Shown here: piece after piece, positions 17,178 through 25,795 of the stretch
Layout of the letters: every line of letters starts with the position of its first letter
Position numbering within the stretch: the stretch's first letter is position 1
Assembly: GCA_018267385.1 (NCBI GenBank)
Contig: JAFDYN010000012.1
Location: forward strand, 39,644 to 103,643
Direction of reading: 5' to 3'
Length of the DNA stretch: 64,000 bases
DNA from: Bacteroidota bacterium
Lineage (GTDB): Bacteria > Bacteroidota > Bacteroidia > Chitinophagales > LD1
Notes under the pieces: model-generated
The model's database searches: none
What the model was told of the DNA's origin: nothing
Seen by the model: the letters and a program-made list of their open reading frames with translations, nothing else
Position numbers and translations under genes: made by a program

Positions 17178-17380
17178 TAACCTAAACCCAAACCTATGAA
17201 ATATCTTTTCTACTATATGATACCCGGCATCTGTGATGGACACCGGATCGTTTTTACCCCCCCCTTTTTTTATCTGCTCCGGTCTGTGTTATTCTTCCTA
17301 GAACAAATAAATGCGTGAATCCATAATGCAAAGATGTAAGCCTTTTCGGTATCAATCAAACTGATAATTTTTATCTTGCA

Positions 17381-17395
17381 ATAGATAAAAGCTAT
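17381..17395. promoter_or_regulatory. Candidate OxyR operator overlapping the oxyR start region
   Basis: ATAG-N7-CTAT, reading ATAGATAAAAGCTAT, matches the classical OxyR half-operator pattern ATAGntnnnanCTAT at every defined position. It ends 5 bp before the oxyR ATG. Two more inverted repeats (TATCA/TGATA at 350-366 and GATAA/TTATC at 363-375 of the 17 kb block) precede it. Autoregulation is inferred. Confidence 0.5.
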
Positions 17396-17400
17396 CAATC

Positions 17401-18333
17401 ATGAATCTACAACAACTCGAGTATATCATAGCCGTAGACCAATACCGCCACTTTGCCCGTGCAGCGGAGCATAGCTTTGTGACGCAGCCTACGCTGAGCA
17501 TGATGATACAAAAGCTGGAGGATGAGCTGGGGCTCAAGATATTTGACCGTACTAAACATCCTATCACCCCCACGCCGGAGGGCGAGGAGATCATACGCCG
17601 CGCCAAGGTGATCCTGGCAGAGGCCAGCCATCTGAGAGACTACTCTCAGGAGCTGAAGGGTGAGATCACGGGAGACCTGCACATAGGCATCATACCCACA
17701 CTGGCCCCCTACCTGCTCCCGCTCGTGCTGAAGAACTTCTCTGAAAAGTTTCCCAGGCTGAAGCTCTATGTGCGGGAGATGGTGACAGACGATATCATAG
17801 CCGCGCTCAAATCTGGCAAGCTGGAGATGGGCCTGCTGGCTACCCCGCTACATGAGCAGGGACTGCAGGAGCACGTGCTGTTTTATGAGGCTTTCTACGC
17901 CTATGTATCGCAGAGCGAGAAGCTATCTAATAAGAAGTACCTCCTGCCCAAACAGATCAACCCTGATCACCTGTGGCTGCTACAGGAGGGCCACTGCCTG
18001 CGCAGCCAGATATTTAACCTCTGCGAGCTGAAGCAGCAGAGCAGCGATACGGAGATGCTGCACTATGAGGCAGGCAGCATAGAGACACTGATCAACCTGG
18101 TAGACCGATATGACGGCATCACCATCATCCCCCACCTGGCCATGCTAAACCTGAAGCCTAACCAAAAGAAAAAGGTACGCGAGTTTAGCAATCCCAAACC
18201 CGTACGCGAGATCAGCCTGGTGACCAAGGATACCTTCCCGCGCCATGTACTGCTGCAGCGCATACAGGAGGAGATCATCCGCTCGCTACCCGATGACGTA
18301 AACCCAAAGGCTAAGAAAATAATAGCGCTCTAG
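17401..18333 (+). CDS. oxyR: Hydrogen-peroxide sensor, LysR-type regulator OxyR
   Basis: 310 residues. N-terminal winged helix-turn-helix (1-60: QQLEYIIAVDQYRHFARAAEHSFVTQPTLS) and a LysR substrate-binding domain. The redox pair is Cys199 and Cys208 in GHCLRSQIFNLC, the same numbering and spacing as in E. coli OxyR, so disulfide-switch sensing of peroxide is expected. The usual peroxide-defence targets are not adjacent. Its stop codon shares the CTAG tetranucleotide with the convergent downstream gene. Confidence 0.93.
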   Translation: MNLQQLEYIIAVDQYRHFARAAEHSFVTQPTLSMMIQKLEDELGLKIFDRTKHPITPTPEGEEIIRRAKVILAEASHLRDYSQELKGEITGDLHIGIIPTLAPYLLPLVLKNFSEKFPRLKLYVREMVTDDIIAALKSGKLEMGLLATPLHEQGLQEHVLFYEAFYAYVSQSEKLSNKKYLLPKQINPDHLWLLQEGHCLRSQIFNLCELKQQSSDTEMLHYEAGSIETLINLVDRYDGITIIPHLAMLNLKPNQKKKVREFSNPKPVREISLVTKDTFPRHVLLQRIQEEIIRSLPDDVNPKAKKIIAL

Positions 18334-18962
18334 CGCCAGTACTCCTCCTCCGGTCCCGTAGGTTTCACAGAAAAGGTGCGGCCGGTATATTGTTCTATCT
18401 TTTCTACGATCTCCTCCGCATCCCACGAGGGTATCTCCTTGCCAAAGCGTACCTGCTCCTTGCCGTCAGAGATATACATATTGCCGTCTGTGATCTGGTA
18501 GCGTATTAGCCTTTCATTGACCATAAACCCTATGGCTGCATTATTATCTTCCAGTGGATGCTGGGTGAAATTCTCATCACCCGCCACACCTATTTCCTTG
18601 ACTTGCGACAGATTAAACACCTTCTTTTTGACACCAAACAAGGAACGTAACGATATGGTCAGATGTTTATCATCTATCGCGATTTCTTCATTCTCTGTCA
18701 GTTTACTAATGAAAGATTTGGCGATCAGAAAGTAGAGCGCAACAAACGCAAGAACGGCCAGTAATGGTACGAGCAGGCCCGGCAACATACGGAATGATAA
18801 ATCTGCCACTGAAAACAGGCTTAGAAGCATAATACCTGCGCCGATATATACCAGCGTATAAACAGTCAGTCCAAACTTGATAGCCCAGGAGCGATTGGGG
18901 CGTAGGGCTATGTGCAGGCCGGAGGCGTCTGTGTCTATTTTGTATGTTTTCTCTATAGGCAT
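18330..18962 (-). CDS. Two-helix membrane protein with PH-like cytoplasmic domain, unknown function
   Basis: 210 residues from the ATG at 18962 (an upstream in-frame TTG would add three residues). Two adjacent membrane helices lie at about 30-85 (IKFGLTVYTLVYIGAGIMLL and a second one), followed by a strand-rich domain (EEIAIDDKHLTISLRSLFGVKK, VFNLSQVKEIGV) reminiscent of bacterial PH domains, ending in Glu/Tyr-rich sequence. It is convergent with oxyR, the two stop codons overlapping in CTAG. Confidence 0.7.
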   Translation of the reverse strand: MPIEKTYKIDTDASGLHIALRPNRSWAIKFGLTVYTLVYIGAGIMLLSLFSVADLSFRMLPGLLVPLLAVLAFVALYFLIAKSFISKLTENEEIAIDDKHLTISLRSLFGVKKKVFNLSQVKEIGVAGDENFTQHPLEDNNAAIGFMVNERLIRYQITDGNMYISDGKEQVRFGKEIPSWDAEEIVEKIEQYTGRTFSVKPTGPEEEYWR

Positions 18963-18997
18963 AGTACCCAAGATAATAAGAAAACGCTATCCCTGCA

Positions 18998-20182
18998 CTA
19001 CGGTGTTTTGACGGCAGGCTGGTGCATAGGTGGTAGCTTCCAGCGGCTTACCGCGGTACGGATAGCCTGTATGGTGGGCTTGTCTCGCAGCAGTGTCCAG
19101 TCCAGCGTTTTGTCCATCGTAGTGTTATCATTATTGGAGTGGTAAAAGAGGATCGCTTTGACCAGCGGATACCTGACAGGCAGGTTGGCCAGCGCATCTG
19201 CAAACCACTTCTCCCTGCTGCCACCTACTCTCAGGCAGCCTATCTCAGAGAGCATGACAGGCTTTTTGAAAACTGCAAGGCTGTCATAGTACACACCAAA
19301 GATATCGTTGAAACTCCACCACTGGCTCCACGGGGCTACGGTACCGTAGTTGAGCGTAGGTATACCTATCCAGTCTACATAGGCATCACCGGGATAGTAC
19401 TCATTGAATTGCCTGTAGGCAGGGTGCGGGCTCCATATCCACTGTACATTCTTTGCGCCTGCGGCTATGAAGCGGTCGTGTACATGCTTCCATGCAGCGA
19501 TGTATTCTTCCGGCTTGTTATTCTGCGGGCCCCAGGGATAGCGGTACGGGTCATTCATCTCATGGCCCAGACGCAGATAGATATTAGCACCAAAAGTCTT
19601 GACCCTGCCGGCCCACTCATCTATGTAGGCGTCGTACTCACCTGCGGCTATAGCTTTCATGCCGCCCCAGTTGCGGTTTGTGATATCGCCCTTGGTCGGA
19701 AACTTTTCATTATCAAAATCATTCAGCCACGGCTCCCAGGTGATCATCGGTATAGAGCCTAGATCGTAGATGGCTTTGGCCTGATTGAAGGGAAACCGCT
19801 CATCAGGCTTGCTACCCCAGGCGCTGTATATCTGCACCACGGCAAACTTCATGTGCAGCGTATCTTCCAGCGCTACGATCGGCTCATAGGAGTCTGACTG
19901 CGTATTGTCATACGCGCCCCAGAGTATGGTATCAGGATGGCTGATGCGGTAGGTGCCTATGCGGTATGGCTGAAACCAGCTCAGATAGTCTGCACGTGAT
20001 TTCTCCTGCGTGGAGACCACTACCTCGTGCTCTATTTCGGTCACTTTGGTACCGATGGTGGTCACTGCATCTTCTATCGGGCCTGAAGACTTCTGACCGG
20101 CATACGTCAGCGCCATGACCAGCGCTATGCCTATGCCAAAGGCCAGGACGGTAAGCGTAATGCGATACATAACTTTCTTCAT
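18998..20182 (-). CDS. Glycoside hydrolase family 26-type endo-glycanase
   Basis: 394 residues. An N-terminal membrane anchor or signal (RITLTVLAFGIGIALVMAL) precedes the catalytic barrel. GH26 signatures are visible: acid/base Glu208 in RLGHEMNDPYRYPWG, nucleophile Glu313 in PVMLSEIG, and WIWSPHP. GH26 enzymes include mannanases and lichenases; the real substrate here may be the polymer made by the adjacent synthase. Start lies 11 bp after the synthase stop, and it is the last gene of a three-gene exopolysaccharide operon, the position a polymer-trimming hydrolase often takes. Confidence 0.85.
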   Translation of the reverse strand: MKKVMYRITLTVLAFGIGIALVMALTYAGQKSSGPIEDAVTTIGTKVTEIEHEVVVSTQEKSRADYLSWFQPYRIGTYRISHPDTILWGAYDNTQSDSYEPIVALEDTLHMKFAVVQIYSAWGSKPDERFPFNQAKAIYDLGSIPMITWEPWLNDFDNEKFPTKGDITNRNWGGMKAIAAGEYDAYIDEWAGRVKTFGANIYLRLGHEMNDPYRYPWGPQNNKPEEYIAAWKHVHDRFIAAGAKNVQWIWSPHPAYRQFNEYYPGDAYVDWIGIPTLNYGTVAPWSQWWSFNDIFGVYYDSLAVFKKPVMLSEIGCLRVGGSREKWFADALANLPVRYPLVKAILFYHSNNDNTTMDKTLDWTLLRDKPTIQAIRTAVSRWKLPPMHQPAVKTP

Positions 20183-20193
20183 TTAGTTTAAAG

Positions 20194-21819
20194 TTAGGAC
20201 GGTTTCGTAATACTATCAAGACGGTCTTTATTCTCTGCTACTATCAGGTCCAGGTCTACGCTATCCCAAGGGTCCTCCTCCGGCAGGTCCTGGCTCTCCC
20301 ATACTGCTATCATGCCGCCGCAGCTCATGAGAAAGGCGATACCGGCAAAGCCCACCATGCTCCAGGTACGCTCGCTGGTCAGCTCCAGCGCTGCCTCATG
20401 TACGATGAAGCTGCGGTGAAAAACGATGTACAGCACTGTGACCAGGAAGAGTACGATATGCGCGATCAGCGGGCGGGCAAAAGGGGTGAAACCTTTTACG
20501 GATTGCTTGGCTGTAGGGATGTATGGTATGGGGTGGTCTATGAGTGAAAGCACAAAGCCCATGAGAAATACCGGAAAGCAGGCAAACTTCAGCACCATAC
20601 CCCGCCAGTGCACACCTCGCTCTGAGGCCGGGTGGCACATCCATAGTTGCACGTACAGATAGATGGCTACGCCAAAAATAGCTACCGGCAGCCAATGCAC
20701 CAGAAACGGTACAAACTCCATCTGCGCCGGCATGATGCCAAACCAGAAAAATATGAATGGGATAAGCAGGAAAAGAAAAGTAGTGAGGCCCGCCAGGTAG
20801 TACGTACCAATTGTGATGTACGACAGGCGCTGCCATCCCGTCAGGTTTCTGAAGAGGCGTGGCACCTCTGCAAAGAGTACCTCATGCACGCCCCTCGCCC
20901 ACTTGAGCTGCTGCTTGCAGAAGGAGCCGAAGTCCTCCGGCACGAGCCCCCTGCTGACCACTATGGGCGAGTAGATACTCCGCCATCCCGCTCCATGGAT
21001 ACGGATAGCGGTGACGAGGTCCTCTGCCAGGCCGTGGCCGTGGCCGCCTATGCTCTCCAGTGCCTCGCGGCGGAAGGTACAGTTGGCACCTATTGCTACC
21101 GACGCACCTATACCGTGCATACCCATCTGCGTAGGACCGTAGAAGCCATAGGTCTGCTCTGCTGCCCCCTGCGCGGTGAAGGAACGGTACTGATTGTAAT
21201 AAGCCTGAGACACCTGTACGTAGCCTACATCAGGATCATCGAAATAACCAAGCACCTCATCCAGAAAATTTGGGAAAGGGATGTGATCAGGATCCAGCAC
21301 GAGGATAAACTCTTCATCTGTCCGCTTCAGCGCTCCGTTGATCTTGCCGGCCTTGGCACCCGGCAGGCCCACCAGCTCCAGCCATACGGCGCCATTGCGC
21401 TCCGCTACCTCACGGTAGCGTGGGTCGCGGGTATCGTCCAGCAGGTAGGTAGTATGCGGATAGTTGATCCTGGCGCAGGCTGCCAGCGTTTTGTCAAACA
21501 TGCCCAGTGGCTCTCCGGGGCTGCTGGTGGTAAAGATGGCTACCCGCTTGCCCGCAGGTGCAGGACGCGGAGCAGGCTTGCTGATGTGCAGATAGCTGAC
21601 CCAGATGATGATCATGCGCAGCATGCCCCACCAGAGTATTGCAGACAGGATCACAAAGAGCGGCAGCGAGGCCACATGCTCCTCACGAAACCACCAATCT
21701 GACAGCAGCAGGATACTGAGGCAGCCGCCCACTACCAGCGCCCCGAGCAGAAACTTCTCCCGCGCTGTGGCCTGCAGGGCCTCCCGGTATTGCCAGAAAC
21801 TTTTAGTATCAGCGGGCAT
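20194..21819 (-). CDS. Membrane-embedded family 2 glycosyltransferase (cellulose-synthase-like)
   Basis: 541 residues. Two N-terminal helices (24-44, 52-78), a GT-A domain and three or four C-terminal helices, the layout of processive synthases such as BcsA. Catalytic motifs: Asp128/129 (YLLDDT), DPDH at 176-179, ED at 266-267, and QQLKW at 303-307 as the Q(Q/R)xRW element that binds the growing chain. No PilZ domain, so direct c-di-GMP control is not indicated. Its start overlaps the upstream barrel gene by 11 bp, showing translational coupling. Product sugar not predictable. Confidence 0.9.
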   Translation of the reverse strand: MPADTKSFWQYREALQATAREKFLLGALVVGGCLSILLLSDWWFREEHVASLPLFVILSAILWWGMLRMIIIWVSYLHISKPAPRPAPAGKRVAIFTTSSPGEPLGMFDKTLAACARINYPHTTYLLDDTRDPRYREVAERNGAVWLELVGLPGAKAGKINGALKRTDEEFILVLDPDHIPFPNFLDEVLGYFDDPDVGYVQVSQAYYNQYRSFTAQGAAEQTYGFYGPTQMGMHGIGASVAIGANCTFRREALESIGGHGHGLAEDLVTAIRIHGAGWRSIYSPIVVSRGLVPEDFGSFCKQQLKWARGVHEVLFAEVPRLFRNLTGWQRLSYITIGTYYLAGLTTFLFLLIPFIFFWFGIMPAQMEFVPFLVHWLPVAIFGVAIYLYVQLWMCHPASERGVHWRGMVLKFACFPVFLMGFVLSLIDHPIPYIPTAKQSVKGFTPFARPLIAHIVLFLVTVLYIVFHRSFIVHEAALELTSERTWSMVGFAGIAFLMSCGGMIAVWESQDLPEEDPWDSVDLDLIVAENKDRLDSITKPS

Positions 21820-23314
21820 GCTTCAGAAAGGTGACGAGTAAATGAATAGATGTATAATGGCTCGCATAGAAGAAAGCACTGGTGTAAGCATAGTCTGCCC
21901 CCAGAGATATCCTGCGCGATAGTTTGAAGTCTATGTTTGCAGAAAGGCGGTATGGATGAAAGACCTCTTTGTAAGATCCCGAGGCCAGGTAAATCACGTC
22001 TGCCGATGTTTTATCCAGATAGAGATACGGATTCTGCGCCTGCGCATAGAAGCCTATATCTCCCTTGATGCCTATGGAGACAAATCTGGCCGGCCGGATG
22101 CCTATGGCTATGATGGCCGAGTGTATATGCTGCCGCAGCGGAGTGAAGTAGGGGTCATATATCCCTGCTATCTGCTCACCGGCGGTATAGGTGGCCAGTA
22201 TCTCGCTGAGCGACTTGACAGAGCGGTAGGTACTGCGCGCACTGGTAGTGTACCTGTAGCCATATCCGAACCGGAAACTAAATACAGATGCCTTGACTGG
22301 CTGTGATAGCGCCCAGACGCTGGCAGTCTGGATAGGATTATGATCATTGAAAAACTGATAACTGTACGCAGCCTGAGCGGACCAACTATTTTCTTTGTTC
22401 AATATCAATGAAGCGCCCAGCGTATTCTGCATCAGAGAGAGAGAGGCACTGCTCAGCGTACTGAGGTATGGTGCCCTGCCTGCCTGAAGCTGCAAGGAGA
22501 GGTACTTATAGAGCTTCTGGCGCACGGTCACATCTCCCGTCCAATCGGTGCCTGCACTGAAGCTTTTGAATACCCCAAGCGAGAGGGAAACATCCGTACC
22601 CGCTTTGCCAAAAACAAACTTATTGCCCAGCGACGCGGCGAGCGTCACATTCCATTTGCCTGCTGCATAAAACTCCCGGTCGGTAGCCTGCACTTTAGGA
22701 TTCAATAGCCAGGAATACGATAGACCACTCTCTACACTAATACCTATCACCTGCATGGGCTGGTCATCTCTCTGGTAGCCCACCGTATACCTAAGGTAAG
22801 GCGCTGTCGCTTCATCCAGCGCGAGACTGAGATCCTGCGCAGTCGCATTGTCGGGATAGCGGTCCAGTACGTCGCGCGTATCCCTGCGGGCAGGCTGGTA
22901 GCGGGCATACCAGCGGTATATATTGCTCCTGATCAGGTGCGCCTCTGCATCATTTGTATCTTTTGTCATCACTTTATCCAGTTGTCTGAGAGCGGCATTC
23001 AGCCGCTCCGCCTCATAGAGCATCCGTGCATAGTCCAGGCGCAGCTTAGTATTGTCAGGGTCCTGATCGAGCGCCAGGTCGAAACTCTTTGCTGCACCTC
23101 TATCGTGTCCTGCCCAGTGAGCTACCTGCCCGTAGTACCACAGCAGGGAGACATCACTGCTACCCGATGCCTCAGGGCGCAGTATCCGCTCAGCCGCGCG
23201 AAACTTGTGCTGCACGACCAACTGCTGCGCCTGTGTGGTAGCATCTGACTGCGCTATACAGTATGACTCTGCGGACAGGCAAAGCAATAAAATGCTGATG
23301 GTACGGATCCCCAA
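21809..23314 (-). CDS. TPR-containing outer-membrane beta-barrel protein (YaiO-like polysaccharide exporter)
   Basis: 501 residues from a TTG start that opens a signal peptide (GIRTISILLLCLSAESYCIAQ). About four TPR repeats (25-170: DHDRGAAKSFDLALDQDPDN and similar) are followed by a 15-16 strand barrel ending in an aromatic strand (IHLLVTFLKHAR). This TPR-plus-barrel plan matches YaiO and the export porins PgaA/BcsC. As first gene of the operon with a GT2 synthase and a hydrolase, it is the likely outer-membrane gate for the polymer. Confidence 0.83.
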   Translation of the reverse strand: MGIRTISILLLCLSAESYCIAQSDATTQAQQLVVQHKFRAAERILRPEASGSSDVSLLWYYGQVAHWAGHDRGAAKSFDLALDQDPDNTKLRLDYARMLYEAERLNAALRQLDKVMTKDTNDAEAHLIRSNIYRWYARYQPARRDTRDVLDRYPDNATAQDLSLALDEATAPYLRYTVGYQRDDQPMQVIGISVESGLSYSWLLNPKVQATDREFYAAGKWNVTLAASLGNKFVFGKAGTDVSLSLGVFKSFSAGTDWTGDVTVRQKLYKYLSLQLQAGRAPYLSTLSSASLSLMQNTLGASLILNKENSWSAQAAYSYQFFNDHNPIQTASVWALSQPVKASVFSFRFGYGYRYTTSARSTYRSVKSLSEILATYTAGEQIAGIYDPYFTPLRQHIHSAIIAIGIRPARFVSIGIKGDIGFYAQAQNPYLYLDKTSADVIYLASGSYKEVFHPYRLSANIDFKLSRRISLGADYAYTSAFFYASHYTSIHLLVTFLKHAR

Positions 23315-23500
23315 CGCTCAGTGATTTATGTGTAGTAAACTAAGACTTCAGCTATTTAGACGGTGTACCGCTTCAAAATCCTTCTGGACCTATTGTGCTT
23401 CAGTGGTCGCGGTCACTGTCTGCTACTAATGTAACGCATACCCAATCTTTTCAGCCGCTTTCAGAGGAGTATTATCCCTTTTTGTAGGTAAAAATGCGAT

Positions 23501-23523
23501 GGGCCCGGCGACCTGCCGAGCCC
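23501..23523 (-). terminator. Terminator-like hairpin after the M43 protease gene
   Basis: On the minus strand GGGCTCGGC...GCCGGGCCC forms a G/C-rich stem 31 bp after the protease stop codon, with a run of five T residues about 6 nt beyond it. The 240-bp gap here separates it from the barrel operon, whose promoter should lie at 23315-23450. Confidence 0.55.
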
Positions 23524-23553
23524 ATGCTGATTATTTCATATGTGTTTCTAATA

Positions 23554-25614
23554 TTATTCTTTCACTACCTTCCTGGTGTATGCTATTTCACCCGCTTGCA
23601 CCCTCACTGTATAGACACCCGCAGGATACCCGGAGAGATCTATCGACTGAGAGGTGCTGCCTGTAGTGCCCAGGTCATGCGACCATACCTGCTGGCCTAT
23701 CACATTGTATAGAGCCAGGCTGATATTGGCCTGCTGCGGCAGCTCTACGAATACGGCGCACCTGTCCTTTACAGGGTTTGGTACCACGCTCACTCTCGCA
23801 GCCTCAGAGATGGTAGTGACACCTGTATGAGGCTGTACCACTGCATCTATATTCACATTATCCAGATAGATGGCGTTGCCGTGATTGCTCAGATTGACGA
23901 AGGCAAATTGCACGCCTGCGATGCCATCCATAGCCGCCAGAGATATGGTAGAGTCGCGCACCCAGTTAGTATCAGCCGGTGCAAATACAGAATTGCCATA
24001 TAGTGCATGAGCGGTGGCGAGGCCTGCACCTCCCTTCTTCCACAGCGTAAACCATGTAGCACCACAGTCGGTAGAGTATTGTACAAAGAGGGAATCCCTT
24101 GACGTTGACCTCTTCTGTGCATAGGCATAGTCAAATTTCAGTTTGCTATCCGCTGTGATACCTTGCGTAAAGTCCAGTACCGGCGTATAGAGGTAGTCAT
24201 ACTGGCCACGGATATTCTGCTGTGTATAGTTGTCCAGGTAGGCACTGTTAGATGACAGACCAAAACCTCCGGCAGTAGTTTTCTGAGCCCAGGCTGTCTG
24301 GTTGTCTGGATTGACCACAGACCAGCCCGCAGGCGGGAATGTACCCTCAAAGCCCTCTGCCAGCGGCAGCGGTGTAGTTCCCTTTACAGTGATGTAGCCG
24401 TTTATAGTTTTAGTGTTGCTGCTGGTGTCTTTAGTGACAGTCAGTGTCACGTCATAGGTACCGGGAGTATTGTAAGTCACGAGCGGGTTGACATCAGTAG
24501 AGGTAGCAGGTGTGCCTCCGGCAAAGGTCCATTGATACACCGTAGGCGTATCAAAAGACATATCTGTAAACTGTACCGCGTCTCCTGCACAGATATTCAG
24601 TTTGTCTGCGGTGAAGTTGGCGTACGGGCCACCACCCGGAGCCACACAACCTAGCGAATTGAGGATAGATGCGTGGCCGCCACCATTGGCAAAGTTTGCC
24701 TGTATACGCACATTCTGTCCCTTGGTGAACATATACAGGGCCACATCGTCTGAATAGTCCATGTAGTTCATAAACATCACACCCGGCGAGTTAGGGCTGC
24801 AATTATCCGTGAGGGGGAATGCGGGCGCACCATAGTTAGCATCGGCTTCATTAGGCGTGTCTGCTACGAGGTCTGAGCCCGTGCAGGCGCCATTATCATC
24901 ACCCCATGTGTGATAGAGGTTCAGCCAGTGGCCCACCTCATGAGAGACGGTACGGCCCAGATCATAAGGAGCCTGCACTGTACCGGTCCGATCCCCAAAG
25001 GCCGTATTGAGTATCACGCAGCCATCTGTAGCTGCCGGACCACCCGGAAACTGGGAATACCCCAGCAGGCTCTGACCCAGGTCGCAGACCCAGATATTGA
25101 GGTATGAAGATGCAGGCCACGCGTCATCACCTCCCTGCGCAGTATACTTTACTTTATCATCGTCCAGCCATGAGGATACAGTAGTATGTACCCTGACTAT
25201 ACCATTGGTAGGAAGCCCGTTTGGATCGCGCTGCGCCAGGCAAAACTGGATGTTGCAGTCGGCTATCAGGCTATCCCATACGGCGGGCACGCTGGCTGTA
25301 TCTGCATTGAGTTTGTGGTAGTCCAGATTGAGACGGGTGATCTGTGACTGTATCTGTGCATCGCTGATATTGCCGGCAGCATTGTTATAGATCACGTGTA
25401 CCACCACCGGTATCATGATCACGCTGCGCTGTGCGCCATGCGGCTGATGCGCTGCATAGCTTTGCGTCTGCTGCTCCAGTGCAGCGCGATTGGCAGCATA
25501 CTGCGGATATGCCTCCAGGAGCCGCTGATGGACATTCATCGTATTGCAGGTGCGCTGAGCCATAGCACCGTGCATAGACAGGAGCGCGATGGCCCCGAGT
25601 AATATTTTCTTCAT
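23554..25614 (-). CDS. Secreted M43 (pappalysin-like) zinc metalloprotease with PKD and T9SS domains
   Basis: 686 residues. Signal peptide 1-19; catalytic domain about 60-325 with HEVGHWLNLYH (zinc ligands His225, His229, His235, catalytic Glu226) and the Met-turn around Met285 (FMNYMDYSDD); a PKD domain at about 332-410; a jelly-roll/MAM-like module (415-590) with a cadherin-type strand pattern; and a T9SS type A sorting domain at the end (VVPNPVKDRCAVFVEL ... YTVRVQAGEIAYTRKVVKE). It is exported through the type IX system to degrade extracellular protein. Single-gene unit. Confidence 0.94.
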   Translation of the reverse strand: MKKILLGAIALLSMHGAMAQRTCNTMNVHQRLLEAYPQYAANRAALEQQTQSYAAHQPHGAQRSVIMIPVVVHVIYNNAAGNISDAQIQSQITRLNLDYHKLNADTASVPAVWDSLIADCNIQFCLAQRDPNGLPTNGIVRVHTTVSSWLDDDKVKYTAQGGDDAWPASSYLNIWVCDLGQSLLGYSQFPGGPAATDGCVILNTAFGDRTGTVQAPYDLGRTVSHEVGHWLNLYHTWGDDNGACTGSDLVADTPNEADANYGAPAFPLTDNCSPNSPGVMFMNYMDYSDDVALYMFTKGQNVRIQANFANGGGHASILNSLGCVAPGGGPYANFTADKLNICAGDAVQFTDMSFDTPTVYQWTFAGGTPATSTDVNPLVTYNTPGTYDVTLTVTKDTSSNTKTINGYITVKGTTPLPLAEGFEGTFPPAGWSVVNPDNQTAWAQKTTAGGFGLSSNSAYLDNYTQQNIRGQYDYLYTPVLDFTQGITADSKLKFDYAYAQKRSTSRDSLFVQYSTDCGATWFTLWKKGGAGLATAHALYGNSVFAPADTNWVRDSTISLAAMDGIAGVQFAFVNLSNHGNAIYLDNVNIDAVVQPHTGVTTISEAARVSVVPNPVKDRCAVFVELPQQANISLALYNVIGQQVWSHDLGTTGSTSQSIDLSGYPAGVYTVRVQAGEIAYTRKVVKE

Positions 25615-25795
25615 TGACGGAGAGTTGATTGTGATTTCAAAGCTAAAAGATTGGCCGTAGGAAAAGATGTTTTAACAACTTTAGTTTTAAGCCAAAAAAC
25701 ACCACAAAAACACAATATACTGAATTGCAGTATCTTAAAAATAGACTGGCCGATAAAATTGAGGTCATCTAAAGAATTCAATCGGTAGAAACCGG

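Noticed and set aside
20647..21702. Plus-strand 351-codon frame
   Set aside because: Antisense of the GT2 synthase, whose catalytic motifs are intact.
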